64,000 nt of DNA from Enterobacter ludwigii (GTDB lineage: Bacteria; Pseudomonadota; Gammaproteobacteria; Enterobacterales; Enterobacteriaceae). Where the stretch lies: contig CP083824.1 in NCBI GenBank assembly GCA_023023105.1, forward strand, positions 4,216,001 to 4,280,000. Direction: 5' to 3'. Numbering within the stretch: the stretch's first letter is position 1; every line of letters starts with the position of its first letter. The position numbers and the translations under genes were made by a program. This document shows positions 38,736 to 49,382 of the stretch, piece after piece. A model generated the notes under the pieces. That model saw only the letters and a list, made by a program, of their open reading frames with translations. It had not been told where the DNA came from and ran no database searches.

Positions 38736-40817
38736 ATGCTGGTTAGCCAATACAACCATATCCTTGTAGTCCTCTCCTTTGTTGTTGCTATCCTTGCCGC
38801 GTATACCGCGCTGAATATGGCCGCGCGCGTTGCCGGGAGCCAGGGTGTCGCAGCCCGTATCTGGCTGGCTGGTGGCGGGATTGCCATGGGTATTGGCGTG
38901 TGGGCGATGCATTTCATCGGCATGCTGGCGATGGACCTCTCCATGAGCATGAGTTACAACGCCAATCTGACGGTGTTATCCATGATCATAGCGGTGGGTT
39001 CGTCACTGTTTGCTCTATGGCTCGTCAGCTGCGAGCGATTGCGTTTACGCCGTCTATTGCCCGGGGCGTTAGTGATGGGAAGTGGCATCGTGGCCATGCA
39101 TTACACCGGTATGGCAGCGCTGGAGGTCACACCGGGTATTATCTGGGACAAGCTATGGGTCGCCATTTCGGTCGCCATTGCACTTGCCGCTTCACTCGCG
39201 GCATTGTGGCTGACGTTCCGCTTGCGCCAGGAAGCCGCTCAGGTCGTACTGATGCGCATGGGTGCTGCCATCACCATGGGGATTGCCATTGCCGGTATGC
39301 ACTACGCCGGAATGAAAGCCGCACAGTTTCCAATGTCGACGATGGTGCACCATGACGGCATTAACGGGAGCTGGCTGGCGGTGCTGGTCAGCGTTGTTGC
39401 TCTCTCTATTCTTGGGATCAGCCTGCTGGTGTCGATGCTGGATGCCCGCCTTCAGGCACGTACCGCCCTTCTTGCCTCATCGCTTGCAGAGGCTAACCGG
39501 GAACTCGCGCAGCTGGCGCTGCAAGATACGCTAACGCGTCTGCCCAATCGTGTACTGCTGGAAGACCGACTCGATCAGGCCATCTGCAAAGCCGCTCGTG
39601 AAGGCAGCAATTTTGCCTTGATGTTCATGGATCTTGACGGTTTTAAAGCCATCAATGACGCCTACGGCCATGATATCGGTGACAAGCTGCTGGTCGCCGT
39701 GACGCAGCGTCTGTTGCTTCCCCTGAAAGGCCAGTTCACCCTTGCACGTATCGGTGGTGATGAGTTTGTTCTGCTTGCAGAAGGAGAAGGTCCGGACGAT
39801 GCGGCTTCTCTGGCAAACTCACTGGTTCACGCGATAGATAGCCCGTTCAATCTCGATCCCTATGAACTGATGGTGACACTCAGCATTGGTATCGCATTGT
39901 ATCCTCACGACGGCAAAACCGAGCGTGAGCTGATGTTTAATGCGGATGCAGCGATGTACCACACCAAACATATGGGACGAAATGGCTACCACTTCTTCCA
40001 GCCCTCCATGAACACTCTGGCGCAGACCCATCTCCAGTTAATGAACGACCTGTGGATGGCTATTAATCGTGATGAGCTCCGCCTTGTTTATCAGCCAAAA
40101 TTTCACGCGCCAGCTGGCCCTGTCCTCGGTTTCGAGGCGTTACTGCGCTGGCAACACCCGAAACAAGGATTACTGACGCCAGACCTTTTTCTGCCGCTGG
40201 CGGAAAAAACGGGGCTCATCATTCCCATCGGTAACTGGGTAATCAATGAAGCCTGTCGCCAGTTGAGGGAATGGCATCTTCAGGGCCATCAAAGCTGGTC
40301 GATGGCCGTAAACCTCTCGACATTGCAGTTTGAACAACCGTCACTGGTAAAAACCGTTCTCGACTGTCTGGCGCACCACAATGTGCCACCGGAAAAGTTG
40401 ATCCTCGAAGTGACGGAAACCACGGCAATGAGTAACCCGGATGAGAGTGTACGTGTGTTGACGGAGCTGACCGATGCGGGTGTGAAAGCCTCCATTGATG
40501 ACTTTGGTACCGGATATTCGAGCCTGCTGTATCTCAAGCGTTTACCGGCCTGTGAATTGAAGATCGACAAAGCATTTGTGAAAGAGTTAAGTGGGGAAAG
40601 CGGAGATGCAACCATTGTCTCGGCGATTGTGGCTCTCGCAAAAACACTCAACCTGAAAGTCGTGGCTGAAGGTGTAGAAACCGAAGCACAGCAAACCTTT
40701 TTGACAGAGCTAGGCTGTAACACCCTTCAGGGTTATCTGTTAGGTAAACCTGTCAGCGCACAGACCATAGAGGCGCTTTGTGCCAGGGGAGAAATGTTAC
40801 CTGACGCTGAGCAGTAA
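38736..40817 (+). CDS. MHYT-GGDEF-EAL c-di-GMP enzyme
   Basis: 693 residues. An N-terminal seven-helix MHYT sensor (1-235) shows three motif copies: MHFIG at 58, MHYTG at 121 and MHYAG at 188. The GGDEF domain has an intact GGDEF at 340-344, and the EAL domain an intact EAL at 467-469 with DDFGTGYSS further on. Both catalytic motifs are complete, so it could make and degrade c-di-GMP; MHYT domains are proposed to bind copper and sense oxygen, CO or NO. E. coli K-12 has no gene here. Its last 85 bases overlap acrS on the other strand. Confidence 0.92.
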   Translation: MLVSQYNHILVVLSFVVAILAAYTALNMAARVAGSQGVAARIWLAGGGIAMGIGVWAMHFIGMLAMDLSMSMSYNANLTVLSMIIAVGSSLFALWLVSCERLRLRRLLPGALVMGSGIVAMHYTGMAALEVTPGIIWDKLWVAISVAIALAASLAALWLTFRLRQEAAQVVLMRMGAAITMGIAIAGMHYAGMKAAQFPMSTMVHHDGINGSWLAVLVSVVALSILGISLLVSMLDARLQARTALLASSLAEANRELAQLALQDTLTRLPNRVLLEDRLDQAICKAAREGSNFALMFMDLDGFKAINDAYGHDIGDKLLVAVTQRLLLPLKGQFTLARIGGDEFVLLAEGEGPDDAASLANSLVHAIDSPFNLDPYELMVTLSIGIALYPHDGKTERELMFNADAAMYHTKHMGRNGYHFFQPSMNTLAQTHLQLMNDLWMAINRDELRLVYQPKFHAPAGPVLGFEALLRWQHPKQGLLTPDLFLPLAEKTGLIIPIGNWVINEACRQLREWHLQGHQSWSMAVNLSTLQFEQPSLVKTVLDCLAHHNVPPEKLILEVTETTAMSNPDESVRVLTELTDAGVKASIDDFGTGYSSLLYLKRLPACELKIDKAFVKELSGESGDATIVSAIVALAKTLNLKVVAEGVETEAQQTFLTELGCNTLQGYLLGKPVSAQTIEALCARGEMLPDAEQ

Positions 40818-41449
40818 GCATCATCGGGCGATACTCGGATGACAGGGAGTGTCGCCAGAATGCTATCGACCAGTGCCGGAGCCTGCTGATATAGATTAAA
40901 ACTGTCGTTATTCATTAACCAGTTTTTAATTATTCCGCTAAAAAAACCGTGAAATACAATCAAAGTAAGATCAACATTTACCTGTGCCGAAATGTTTTTT
41001 CGCGCAATACATGCCTCCAGCGTGGCACGTAAATAGTCATAATTGAATCCAATGCGCTTTCTGATTTCACTCTCTTGAGTCATATCATTGCTGAATTCAC
41101 ACTTATGATACAAAATTTGTAAAAGTGCACATTGTCGGGGCTCACGCGCAATATATTGCAATGCAGTAATAAATTGCTCACGAAGTATTAACAACGGATC
41201 ATCATTTTCAGAAACAGAAAGTCTGTCGCGAATAATGTCCCGAAGTGGTAATTGCTGTTCCCAGATGGCATTAAATATTTCTGATTTACTGGTAAAGTGC
41301 CAGTAGATCGCACCGCGCGTAACCTTAGCAGCATCAGCGATATCCGTCAGCGTCGTGTTGGCCACGCCACGCATCGCAAACTGTTCAATAGCCGCTTCGA
41401 TCAGCTGCTGTCGGGTTTGTTGAGCCTCTTCTTTCTTTTTACGCGCCAT
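40733..41449 (-). CDS. acrS: TetR-family repressor AcrS (EnvR)
   Basis: 238 residues with the TetR helix-turn-helix near the N-terminus (TTLTDIADAAKVTRGAIYWHFTSKSEIF, about 32-59). It is divergent from acrEF and is expected to repress them, and acrAB in E. coli. It is about 18 residues longer than E. coli AcrS, and the extra C-terminal end runs antisense through the end of the MHYT-GGDEF-EAL gene. Confidence 0.92.
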   Translation of the reverse strand: MARKKKEEAQQTRQQLIEAAIEQFAMRGVANTTLTDIADAAKVTRGAIYWHFTSKSEIFNAIWEQQLPLRDIIRDRLSVSENDDPLLILREQFITALQYIAREPRQCALLQILYHKCEFSNDMTQESEIRKRIGFNYDYLRATLEACIARKNISAQVNVDLTLIVFHGFFSGIIKNWLMNNDSFNLYQQAPALVDSILATLPVIRVSPDDAYCSASGNISPLAQSASMVCALTGLPNR

Positions 41450-41835
41450 AGATAACTACTCGTTACTCACAAGATTTGTACGTCATACCGGGTTCAGTTG
41501 AAGGAAAGTATTCACCAAAATCAGTTTTAATTTTGCACAAAAAAAGTCAATTAACTTAATTTATAATTAAGGTAAATACATAAGCACAATTAAATTCACC
41601 AAATGAATAGCATGAGAAATTAAACTCTATTTATCTGATTAACACGCCAGAAGTATAACGCTGATTACACCGGGTCTGATTCTGATTTTTCCAACATAGT
41701 TGGTCATTCTCACTTATAAATTAAAAAACATTAAATACCCTCATTATTATACGCAGCTACATTTTATTTTTATCCCTCTGCCCCAGCTACCGAGCCACGG
41801 CAAATATCGGTTAATGGGTATTTAAAGGAACAGTA
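41450..41835. promoter_or_regulatory. acrS-acrE divergent regulatory region
   Basis: 386 bases, strikingly AT-rich, as expected for an H-NS-silenced acrEF promoter. It contains a 7-bp inverted repeat CTTAATT-TAT-AATTAAG at 41555-41571 that could be an AcrS operator. No gene is seen. Confidence 0.5.
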
Positions 41836-42975
41836 ATGACAAATCATTTCAGACGCTTACCCTTATCCGGTTTCATTGTCTGTGCGGTACTGCTCACTGG
41901 ATGCGATGGACAGGAAAATCATCAACAACATCCACAGGCACCTCAGGTCAGCGTCCATATAGTGAAAAGCGCCCCTCTGGCTGTCACCACTGAACTCCCG
42001 GGCAGAACAGATGCATTTCGCGTTGCGGAGGTTCGCCCGCAGGTTAGCGGCATAATCCTCCGTCGCAATTTCACGGAAGGGAGCGATGTTAAAGCAGGTG
42101 AGTCACTTTACCAGATTGATCCCGCGACCTGGCAGGCGGCCTATGACAACGCCAAAGCCGAACTGTTGAAGTCTCAGGCAGCAGCGAATATCGCGCATCT
42201 GACGGTGAAGCGTTATCTCCCGCTGGTTGGCACACAATATGTGAGCAAACAGGAATACGATCAGGCAGTGGCGGCGGCTCAACAGGCAGACGCCAGCGTT
42301 GCCGCCGCCCAGGCAGGTGTGGAATCTGCACGTATCAATCTTGCCTATACCAAAGTGACGTCACCTGTCGCTGGTCGCATCGGTAAATCCAGCGTAACCG
42401 AGGGAGCGCTTGTTACGAGCGGACAGGCCACCGCACTGGCAACAGTCCAGCAGCTTGATCCGATTTATGTCGATGTCACACAGTCCAGCAATGATTTCAT
42501 GCGACTGAAACAGACCAGCCTGCAGAAAGGCGATGCCACCAGCACCGTTGAGTTGCTGATGGAGAATGGTCAGCCCTATCCGCTGAAAGGCACATTGCAA
42601 TTCTCTGATGTTACCGTCGACGAAAGTACCGGTTCGATTACTCTGCGTGCCATTTTCCCTAATCCTCAACACCTGCTGTTACCCGGTATGTTTGTTCGCG
42701 CCCGTATTGATGAAGGCATACAACCGGATGCCATTCTGGTTCCACAACAAGGTGTGACACGCACACCACAGGGCGACGCTACCGTACTGCTGGTTAACGA
42801 CAAAAACCAGGTGGAGTCGCGTACCGTTGTTGCGCCTCAGGCGATTGGCGATCGGTGGCTGGTGACAGGAGGTTTAAAAAACGGTGACCGTGTGATTGTC
42901 AGCGGTTTACAGAAAGTCAGACCGGGGGCTACCGTCGTCGCCACGCCGGATACCACCACGACACCAGCCGGTTAA
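41836..42975 (+). CDS. acrE: RND efflux adaptor AcrE
   Basis: 379 residues with a lipoprotein signal ([11 protein letters not shown], lipid Cys near residue 24), a biotinyl-lipoyl domain and coiled-coil hairpin (about 60-180, [24 protein letters not shown]) and a beta-barrel. It is the periplasmic adaptor linking AcrF to TolC. AAAGGA precedes the ATG, and acrF follows after 11 bases. Confidence 0.96.
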   Translation: MTNHFRRLPLSGFIVCAVLLTGCDGQENHQQHPQAPQVSVHIVKSAPLAVTTELPGRTDAFRVAEVRPQVSGIILRRNFTEGSDVKAGESLYQIDPATWQAAYDNAKAELLKSQAAANIAHLTVKRYLPLVGTQYVSKQEYDQAVAAAQQADASVAAAQAGVESARINLAYTKVTSPVAGRIGKSSVTEGALVTSGQATALATVQQLDPIYVDVTQSSNDFMRLKQTSLQKGDATSTVELLMENGQPYPLKGTLQFSDVTVDESTGSITLRAIFPNPQHLLLPGMFVRARIDEGIQPDAILVPQQGVTRTPQGDATVLLVNDKNQVESRTVVAPQAIGDRWLVTGGLKNGDRVIVSGLQKVRPGATVVATPDTTTTPAG

Positions 42976-42986
42976 GGGACGACGAC

Positions 42987-45900
42987 ATGGCTAATTTCTT
43001 TATTCAGAGGCCTGTTTTCGCCTGGGTACTTGCCATCATTTTGATGATTGCAGGCGGGCTGGCCATTCTCAAACTTCCCGTCGCACAGTATCCGACCATC
43101 GCCCCTCCCGCCGTGGCCATATCCGCAACTTACCCGGGAGCAGATGCTCAAACGGTGCAGGATACCGTGACCCAGGTTATCGAACAGAACATGAACGGTA
43201 TTGATAACCTGATGTATATGTCCTCCACCAGCGATTCAGCGGGTAACGTCACTATCACCCTGACTTTCCAGTCAGGAACCGATCCGGACATCGCCCAGGT
43301 GCAGGTACAAAACAAGCTGCAGCTCGCCATGCCGCTGCTGCCGCAAGAGGTGCAGCAGCAAGGGATTGGCGTGGAGAAATCCAGCAGCAGCTTCCTGCTG
43401 GTCGCCGGTTTTGTATCAGACAATAAAAACCTTACGCAGAATGACATCTCCGACTATGTCGCTTCGAACGTCAAAGATGCCATCAGCCGAACGTCTGGTG
43501 TCGGTGACGTGCAGCTGTTTGGCGCCCAATATGCGATGCGCATCTGGCTCGACAGCAATGCGATGAACAAATACCAGCTGACGCCGCTGGATATTATCAA
43601 CCAGTTGAAAACGCAGAACGACCAGATAGCGGCAGGCCAGTTGGGCGGGACGCCATCCATCCCAGGACAGCAGTTGAATGCCTCGATCATCGCACAAACC
43701 CGTCTGAAATCACCGGAAGAGTTTGGCCGCGTGACGCTCAAGGTGAACCAGGACGGTTCCATGGTTCACCTGAAGGACGTGGCTCGCATTGAACTGGGTG
43801 GCGAAAACTACAATATGGTGACCAAAATCAACGGGCAGGCGGCAACAGGTCTGGGGATTAAACTGGCAACCGGGGCAAACGCGCTGGATACGGCAGCAGC
43901 CATCAAGAGCAAACTGGCGCAGTTGCAACAATTCTTCCCGCAAGGTCTGAAGGTTGTCTACCCGTATGACACCACGCCGTTTGTGAAAATCTCCATCCAC
44001 GAAGTGGTGAAGACCCTGTTTGAAGCGATCGTTCTCGTCTTCCTGGTCATGTACCTGTTCCTGCAAAACCTGCGGGCGACGCTCATCCCGACTATCGCGG
44101 TGCCGGTCGTCCTGCTGGGCACTTTTGCGGTGCTGGCAGCATTCGGCTTCTCAATCAATACCCTCACGATGTTCGGGATGGTGCTGGCGATAGGTCTGCT
44201 GGTTGATGACGCTATCGTGGTTGTCGAGAACGTTGAACGTGTCATGGTTGAGGACAAACTGCCGCCAAAAGAGGCAACGCAGAAATCAATGGGGCAGATC
44301 CAGGGGGCACTGGTGGGTATAGCCATGGTGCTCTCGGCGGTCTTTATTCCAATGGCCTTTTTTGGTGGCTCGACGGGGGCGATCTATCGCCAGTTCTCAC
44401 TGACTATCGTTTCGGCGATGGCGCTGTCTGTGCTTGTCGCGCTGATCCTTACGCCAGCGCTGTGTGCAACATTGCTTAAGCCAGTCTCCAGCGGCCACCA
44501 TGAAAAAAAAGGGGGCTTCTTTGGCTGGTTTAATGCGCGCTTTGATCAGAGCGTGGAACACTACAGCAACAGCGTGAGCGGTATTTTGCGTAAGACCGGG
44601 CGCTATCTGGTGGTGTACGTCATTATTGTCGGTGGGATGGCGGTGCTCTTCCTGCGTTTACCCACCTCCTTCCTGCCCGAAGAGGATCAGGGGGTGTTTA
44701 TGACGATGGTTCAACTCCCGGCAGGTGCGACCCAGACGCGGACTCAGCAGGTTCTCGATCAGGTTCAGGACTACTATCTGAACAAAGAGAAGGCAAATGT
44801 TGAGTCCGTCTTTACCGTTAACGGCTTTAGCTTCAGCGGCCAGGGTCAGAACTCCGGTATTGCGTTCGTCAGCCTGAAGCCCTGGGAGGAGCGCCCGGGG
44901 GAGAAAAATGGCGTCGAGGCCATTGTCGGTCGCGCGACGAAAGCCTTCAGTCAGATTAAAGACGGCCTTGTGTTCCCGTTTAACCTGCCTGCCATTATTG
45001 AGTTAGGTACCGCAACGGGCTTCGACTTTGAGTTGATTGATCAGGCTAACCTGGGGCATACCCAACTGACACAGGCACGCAATCAACTTCTCGGCATGGT
45101 GAAAGAGCACCCTGACCTGCTGGTGCGCGTGCGTCCTAACGGTCTGGAAGATACCCCTCAGTTCAAACTGGATGTTGACCAGGAGAAAGCCCAGGCGTTA
45201 GGTGTCAGCCTTTCTGACGTTAACCAGACGATCTCGACTGCGTTGGGTGGCACCTATGTGAACGACTTTATCGATCATGGTCGCGTGAAAAAGGTTTACG
45301 TGCAGGCCGATGCCCGATTCCGTATGTTGCCAGGGGACATTAACAGCCTCTACGTACGCAGCGCGAATGGGGAAATGGTCCCGTTCTCAGCCTTTAGCAA
45401 CGCTCACTGGGTGTATGGTTCGCCTCGCCTGGAACGCTATAACGGGATGCCTTCCATGGAGATTCTTGGTGAGTCGGCACCGGGTAAAAGTACCGGTGAA
45501 GCGATGGCTATGATGGAGAGCCTCGCGGCAAAACTGCCTTCCGGCATCGGCTATGACTGGACGGGAATGTCATACCAGGAGCGGCTTTCCGGTAACCAGG
45601 CGCCTGCGCTATACGCCATTTCACTGATCGTGGTGTTCCTGTGTCTGGCAGCCCTGTACGAAAGCTGGTCCATTCCCTTCTCCGTCATGCTGGTAGTGCC
45701 GCTGGGTGTCATTGGTGCACTTCTCGCAGCATCATTGCGTGGGCTAAACAATGACGTCTATTTCCAGGTCGGCCTGCTGACGACGATCGGTTTATCGGCG
45801 AAAAACGCCATTCTGATCGTCGAATTTGCTAAAGACCTGATGGATAAAGAAGGTAAAGGCCTCATTGAAGCCACGCTGGAAGCCTCAAGAATGCGCCTTC

Positions 45901-46100
45901 GACCGATTCTGATGACGTCCCTTGCCTTTATTCTGGGTGTCATGCCGCTGGTGATCAGCACCGGGGCCGGGAGCGGCGCGCAAAATGCCGTCGGTACGGG
46001 CGTTATGGGAGGTATGCTTTCTGCAACCCTTCTGGCGATTTTCTTCGTGCCGGTCTTCTTTGTGGTTGTCCGGCGAAGATTTACTCGCCATAAGGATTAA
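42987..46100 (+). CDS. acrF: RND multidrug efflux pump AcrF
   Basis: 1037 residues with 12 membrane segments and two large periplasmic loops; the start [23 protein letters not shown] and the helix 4 motif [18 protein letters not shown], with the proton-relay Asp pair, are those of AcrB-class pumps. It exports drugs and bile salts by proton exchange through TolC. A hairpin terminator follows. Confidence 0.97.
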   Translation: MANFFIQRPVFAWVLAIILMIAGGLAILKLPVAQYPTIAPPAVAISATYPGADAQTVQDTVTQVIEQNMNGIDNLMYMSSTSDSAGNVTITLTFQSGTDPDIAQVQVQNKLQLAMPLLPQEVQQQGIGVEKSSSSFLLVAGFVSDNKNLTQNDISDYVASNVKDAISRTSGVGDVQLFGAQYAMRIWLDSNAMNKYQLTPLDIINQLKTQNDQIAAGQLGGTPSIPGQQLNASIIAQTRLKSPEEFGRVTLKVNQDGSMVHLKDVARIELGGENYNMVTKINGQAATGLGIKLATGANALDTAAAIKSKLAQLQQFFPQGLKVVYPYDTTPFVKISIHEVVKTLFEAIVLVFLVMYLFLQNLRATLIPTIAVPVVLLGTFAVLAAFGFSINTLTMFGMVLAIGLLVDDAIVVVENVERVMVEDKLPPKEATQKSMGQIQGALVGIAMVLSAVFIPMAFFGGSTGAIYRQFSLTIVSAMALSVLVALILTPALCATLLKPVSSGHHEKKGGFFGWFNARFDQSVEHYSNSVSGILRKTGRYLVVYVIIVGGMAVLFLRLPTSFLPEEDQGVFMTMVQLPAGATQTRTQQVLDQVQDYYLNKEKANVESVFTVNGFSFSGQGQNSGIAFVSLKPWEERPGEKNGVEAIVGRATKAFSQIKDGLVFPFNLPAIIELGTATGFDFELIDQANLGHTQLTQARNQLLGMVKEHPDLLVRVRPNGLEDTPQFKLDVDQEKAQALGVSLSDVNQTISTALGGTYVNDFIDHGRVKKVYVQADARFRMLPGDINSLYVRSANGEMVPFSAFSNAHWVYGSPRLERYNGMPSMEILGESAPGKSTGEAMAMMESLAAKLPSGIGYDWTGMSYQERLSGNQAPALYAISLIVVFLCLAALYESWSIPFSVMLVVPLGVIGALLAASLRGLNNDVYFQVGLLTTIGLSAKNAILIVEFAKDLMDKEGKGLIEATLEASRMRLRPILMTSLAFILGVMPLVISTGAGSGAQNAVGTGVMGGMLSATLLAIFFVPVFFVVVRRRFTRHKD

Positions 46101-46111
46101 TGTTTCCCTGA

Positions 46112-46136
46112 AAGGCACCTCTGGTGCCTTTTTTAT
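46112..46136 (+). terminator. Terminator after acrF
   Basis: AAAGGCACC-TCT-GGTGCCTTTTTT, a 7-bp GC-rich stem with a T run, 12 bases after the acrF stop. Confidence 0.9.
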
Positions 46137-46402
46137 TTTTAACGTAAACAATGAATTAGGCATTAAAAAATAACCCTCTAAAAAAACGGTTATTTGCATT
46201 AAGTAAAAACAGCTTCTTGCAACTCCACAATCCCTCCATTAATTCACCTTGAAAATGACTTTTCTCCACGATTTTTACAAACTACATAATTTGAGATTAT
46301 TCCTCGTGTAACGAGGGCTTACCCTGGTGGTAAAATAACCTCCAGTTCGTTAATAGCCCTCCTAGCTTTATAGCGGATGAGAAATAATACTGAGGTAACA
46401 TC
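46137..46402 (+). promoter_or_regulatory. acrF-yhdV intergenic region
   Basis: AT-rich region that must carry the yhdV promoter. I see no gene and no clear -35/-10 pair that I would commit to. Confidence 0.35.
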
Positions 46403-46624
46403 ATGAAAAGATTCATTTCCGTTGCACTACTCGCTGCGCTGCTTGCTGGTTGCGCGCACGATTCTCCATGTGTACCGGTTTACGACGACCAGGGCCGACT
46501 GGTTCATACCAATACCTGTATGAAAGGCACCACCCAGGATAACTGGGAAACAGCAGGCGCTATCGCCGGCGGTGCTGCCGCAGTCGCGGGCTTGACGCTG
46601 GGTATTGTTGCCCTGACGAAGTAA
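46403..46624 (+). CDS. yhdV: Small lipoprotein YhdV
   Basis: 73 residues with a lipobox LLAGC (lipid Cys at residue 17) and a C-terminal hydrophobic stretch (GAIAGGAAAVAGLTLGIVAL). It matches E. coli YhdV, a predicted outer-membrane lipoprotein of unknown function. A terminator follows at once. Confidence 0.9.
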   Translation: MKRFISVALLAALLAGCAHDSPCVPVYDDQGRLVHTNTCMKGTTQDNWETAGAIAGGAAAVAGLTLGIVALTK

Positions 46625-46634
46625 CATCTGTTCA

Positions 46635-46660
46635 AAAAGCGCGGCCAAAGCCGCGCTTTT
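46635..46660 (+). terminator. Terminator after yhdV
   Basis: AAAAGCGCGGC, a 4-base loop and its exact complement, ending in TTTTGCTTTT, 10 bases after the stop. Confidence 0.92.
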
Positions 46661-47098
46661 GCTTTTAATTAGTGCACTATTTTCAAATAAGTAAAAAAAT
46701 AGCCCTGTATTTATCCTCGCGATTAATTCAAGCCTGAAGGCAATCACATCTTTTTAGTGAATCCATTTAAATTGCACACCCTATCGTGATGATTTTCACA
46801 TATTAATAGCATTTAATACCCTGCCAATATTCACCCATGAAACTATCTACTCTTCCAATCCAAATAGCATTGAAACTTTTGCTCCGATTTGTGGCACAGG
46901 TTGTAATTTTGCACCGTTTCGGGGCGCTCGTTTTATTTAAGCCTGTCTACACTCAGCATTAAGCGTTCACTCGTCTCTTATTTTGTCGAACGCAAAACTG
47001 GCATTACGTTTGCTTTATAAACGTTGGCCAAAGCCACAGACAGGTAAAGCGTTTAAAAACGCCTCTATAACGATAAATTTCGCCACACAGGATGCATT
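46661..47098 (+). promoter_or_regulatory. yhdW upstream region with candidate sigma-54 promoter
   Basis: 438 bases without a gene. At 46899-46912 the sequence AGGTTGTAATTTTGCA has GG and GC ten bases apart and the TTTTGCA block of a -24/-12 sigma-54 promoter. About 120 bases upstream, TTGCACACCCTATCGTGA (46772-46789) resembles an NtrC site. Nitrogen control would fit an amino acid transporter; I recall yhdWXYZ being listed in the Ntr response of E. coli. The leader from there to yhdW would be about 175 bases. Confidence 0.5.
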
Positions 47099-48124
47099 AT
47101 GAAAAAGACGATGATAGCCAGCATGGCCGCTGCAGGCATGATGTTTGCCGTAGCCGGTCAAGCCCATGCGGGAACGACACTGGATGCCGTTAAAAAGAAA
47201 GGTTTTGTTCAATGTGGTATCAGTGACGGTTTGCCTGGCTTCTCTTATGCCGATGCTAATGGCAAATTTACCGGGATTGATGTGGATGTCTGCCGTGGCG
47301 TCGCCGCCGCCGTTTTTGGCGATGACAGCAAAGTAAAATATACCCCGCTGACGGCGAAAGAACGCTTTACGGCGCTGCAGTCCGGCGAGGTCGACATGCT
47401 CTCCCGCAATACGACCTGGACCTCTTCCCGTGATGCAGGTATGGGCATGTCATTTACCGGTGTAACCTATTATGACGGCATCGGCTTCCTTACCCACAAT
47501 AAAGCTGGCCTGAAAAGCGCGAAGGAACTGGATGGTGCCACGGTTTGTATTCAGGCGGGCACCGATACCGAGCTGAACGTCGCGGATTATTTCAAAGCCA
47601 ATAACATGAAATACACCCCTGTCACATTTGACCGCTCCGATGAATCAGCTAAAGCGCTGGAATCTGGTCGTTGTGACACACTGGCCTCTGACCAGTCACA
47701 GCTGTATGCGTTACGTATTAAGCTGAGCAATCCAGCGGAGTGGATTGTCCTGCCGGAAGTGATCTCGAAAGAACCTCTTGGACCGGTTGTCCGCCGTGGC
47801 GATGAAGACTGGTTCTCCATCGTTCGCTGGACGCTGTTTGCCATGCTGAATGCGGAAGAAATGGGCATCAACTCGAAAAACGTCGATGAGAAAGCGGCTA
47901 AACCATCCAACCCGGATATGGCACACCTGCTTGGTACAGAAGGTGATTTCGGCAAGGATCTGAAGCTGGATAACAAGTGGGCCTACAACATCATCAAACA
48001 GGTGGGCAACTACTCTGAGATCTTTGAACGCAACGTGGGATCGGAAAGCCCGCTGAAGATCAAACGCGGCCAGAACAATCTCTGGAACAACGGCGGTATT
48101 CAGTACGCGCCACCTGTACGTTAA
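47099..48124 (+). CDS. yhdW: General L-amino acid ABC transporter, binding protein
   Basis: 341 residues with a Sec signal peptide (MIASMAAAGMMFAVAGQAHA, cleavage near residue 24) and the family 3 solute-binding fold (KKKGFVQCGISDGLPGFSYADANGKFTGIDVDVCRGVAAAVFG). It is related to AapJ of Rhizobium. It is the first gene of yhdWXYZ. Confidence 0.95.
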   Translation: MKKTMIASMAAAGMMFAVAGQAHAGTTLDAVKKKGFVQCGISDGLPGFSYADANGKFTGIDVDVCRGVAAAVFGDDSKVKYTPLTAKERFTALQSGEVDMLSRNTTWTSSRDAGMGMSFTGVTYYDGIGFLTHNKAGLKSAKELDGATVCIQAGTDTELNVADYFKANNMKYTPVTFDRSDESAKALESGRCDTLASDQSQLYALRIKLSNPAEWIVLPEVISKEPLGPVVRRGDEDWFSIVRWTLFAMLNAEEMGINSKNVDEKAAKPSNPDMAHLLGTEGDFGKDLKLDNKWAYNIIKQVGNYSEIFERNVGSESPLKIKRGQNNLWNNGGIQYAPPVR

Positions 48125-48138
48125 GTCATAGCTGTAAC

Positions 48139-48160
48139 GGGCACTGTTTCGGCAGTGCCC
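48139..48160 (+). terminator. yhdW-yhdX intergenic stem-loop
   Basis: GGGCACTG-TTTCGG-CAGTGCCC without a T run, 14 bases after yhdW. Such stem-loops protect the upstream transcript so that the binding protein is made in excess over the permeases. Confidence 0.65.
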
Positions 48161-48191
48161 ACTCCAGAGTCATGGTTACTGAGGTTTCTTT

Positions 48192-49373
48192 ATGTCCCAT
48201 CGCCGCTCAGCCGTAAAAGGATCGCTATCCTTTTCTCATCCCGCGGTCCGCGCCTGGCTATTCCAGATTATTGCTATTGTTGCGGTTGTTCTCATCGCCG
48301 TGTATCTCATCCATAACACCATCACCAACCTGAATAACCGCGGTATTACCTCCGGTTTTGCGTTTTTAGATCGCAGCGCGGGGTTTGGCATTGTTCAGCA
48401 CCTTATTGATTACCAGGAAGGTGACACGTACGGACGCGTGTTCGTGGTCGGTTTACTGAATACGCTGTTGGTATCGGCGCTTTGTATCGTCTTCGCGTCG
48501 ATACTGGGCTTCTTTATTGGTCTGGCGCGTCTTTCTGAAAACTGGCTACTGCGGAAGCTTTCAACTGTCTACATCGAGACGTTCCGCAATATCCCCCCGT
48601 TGCTGCAGATTTTCTTCTGGTATTTCGCCGTACTGCGTAACCTTCCCGGTCCCCGCCAGGCCGTTGACGCGTTTGATCTGTTTTTCCTGAGTAACCGAGG
48701 GTTGTCTATTCCTTCACCTCTGCCAGGCGAAGGACTTTACGCTTTCATTGGCGCGATAGTGATAGCGCTTGCCCTTTCTGTTGCAGTATTCCGCTTTAAC
48801 CGCAAGCATCAGATCAAAACCGGCCAGCTTCGTAAAACCTGGCCAACGGCTGCTGCCTTGGTTATCGGCCTGCCGCTTTTGACACACTGGCTCTTTGGTG
48901 CCGCACTACACTGGGATGTTCCACATCTGCGTGGTTTTAACTTTCAGGGCGGGATGGTATTGATCCCTGAACTGGCATCCCTGACGCTGGCACTTTCGAT
49001 TTATACGTCCGCATTTATCGCTGAGATTATCCGTTCAGGGATCCAGGCCGTACCGCATGGACAACACGAGGCAGCACGCTCTCTGGGGTTGCCCCATACC
49101 GTGACGCTTCGCCAGGTCATCATACCTCAGGCATTAAGGGTCATCATTCCACCCCTGACCAGCCAGTACCTCAACATTGTCAAAAACTCATCGCTGGCCG
49201 CTGCCATTGGTTACCCCGATATGGTGTCACTGTTCGCTGGAACCGTGCTTAACCAGACAGGGCAAGCCATTGAAACCATCGCCATCACCATGTCTGTCTA
49301 TCTGATCATCAGCCTGGTGATTTCATTGCTGATGAACCTCTATAACCGTCGTATAGCACTGGTCGAGCGCTAA
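48192..49373 (+). CDS. yhdX: Amino acid ABC transporter permease (AapQ-like)
   Basis: 393 residues, about eight membrane segments, with the permease EAA loop GQHEAARSLGLPHTVTLRQVIIPQALRVIIPPL (about 295-327). It forms the inner-membrane channel together with YhdY. Confidence 0.95.
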   Translation: MSHRRSAVKGSLSFSHPAVRAWLFQIIAIVAVVLIAVYLIHNTITNLNNRGITSGFAFLDRSAGFGIVQHLIDYQEGDTYGRVFVVGLLNTLLVSALCIVFASILGFFIGLARLSENWLLRKLSTVYIETFRNIPPLLQIFFWYFAVLRNLPGPRQAVDAFDLFFLSNRGLSIPSPLPGEGLYAFIGAIVIALALSVAVFRFNRKHQIKTGQLRKTWPTAAALVIGLPLLTHWLFGAALHWDVPHLRGFNFQGGMVLIPELASLTLALSIYTSAFIAEIIRSGIQAVPHGQHEAARSLGLPHTVTLRQVIIPQALRVIIPPLTSQYLNIVKNSSLAAAIGYPDMVSLFAGTVLNQTGQAIETIAITMSVYLIISLVISLLMNLYNRRIALVER

Positions 49374-49382
49374 GGAACTATG

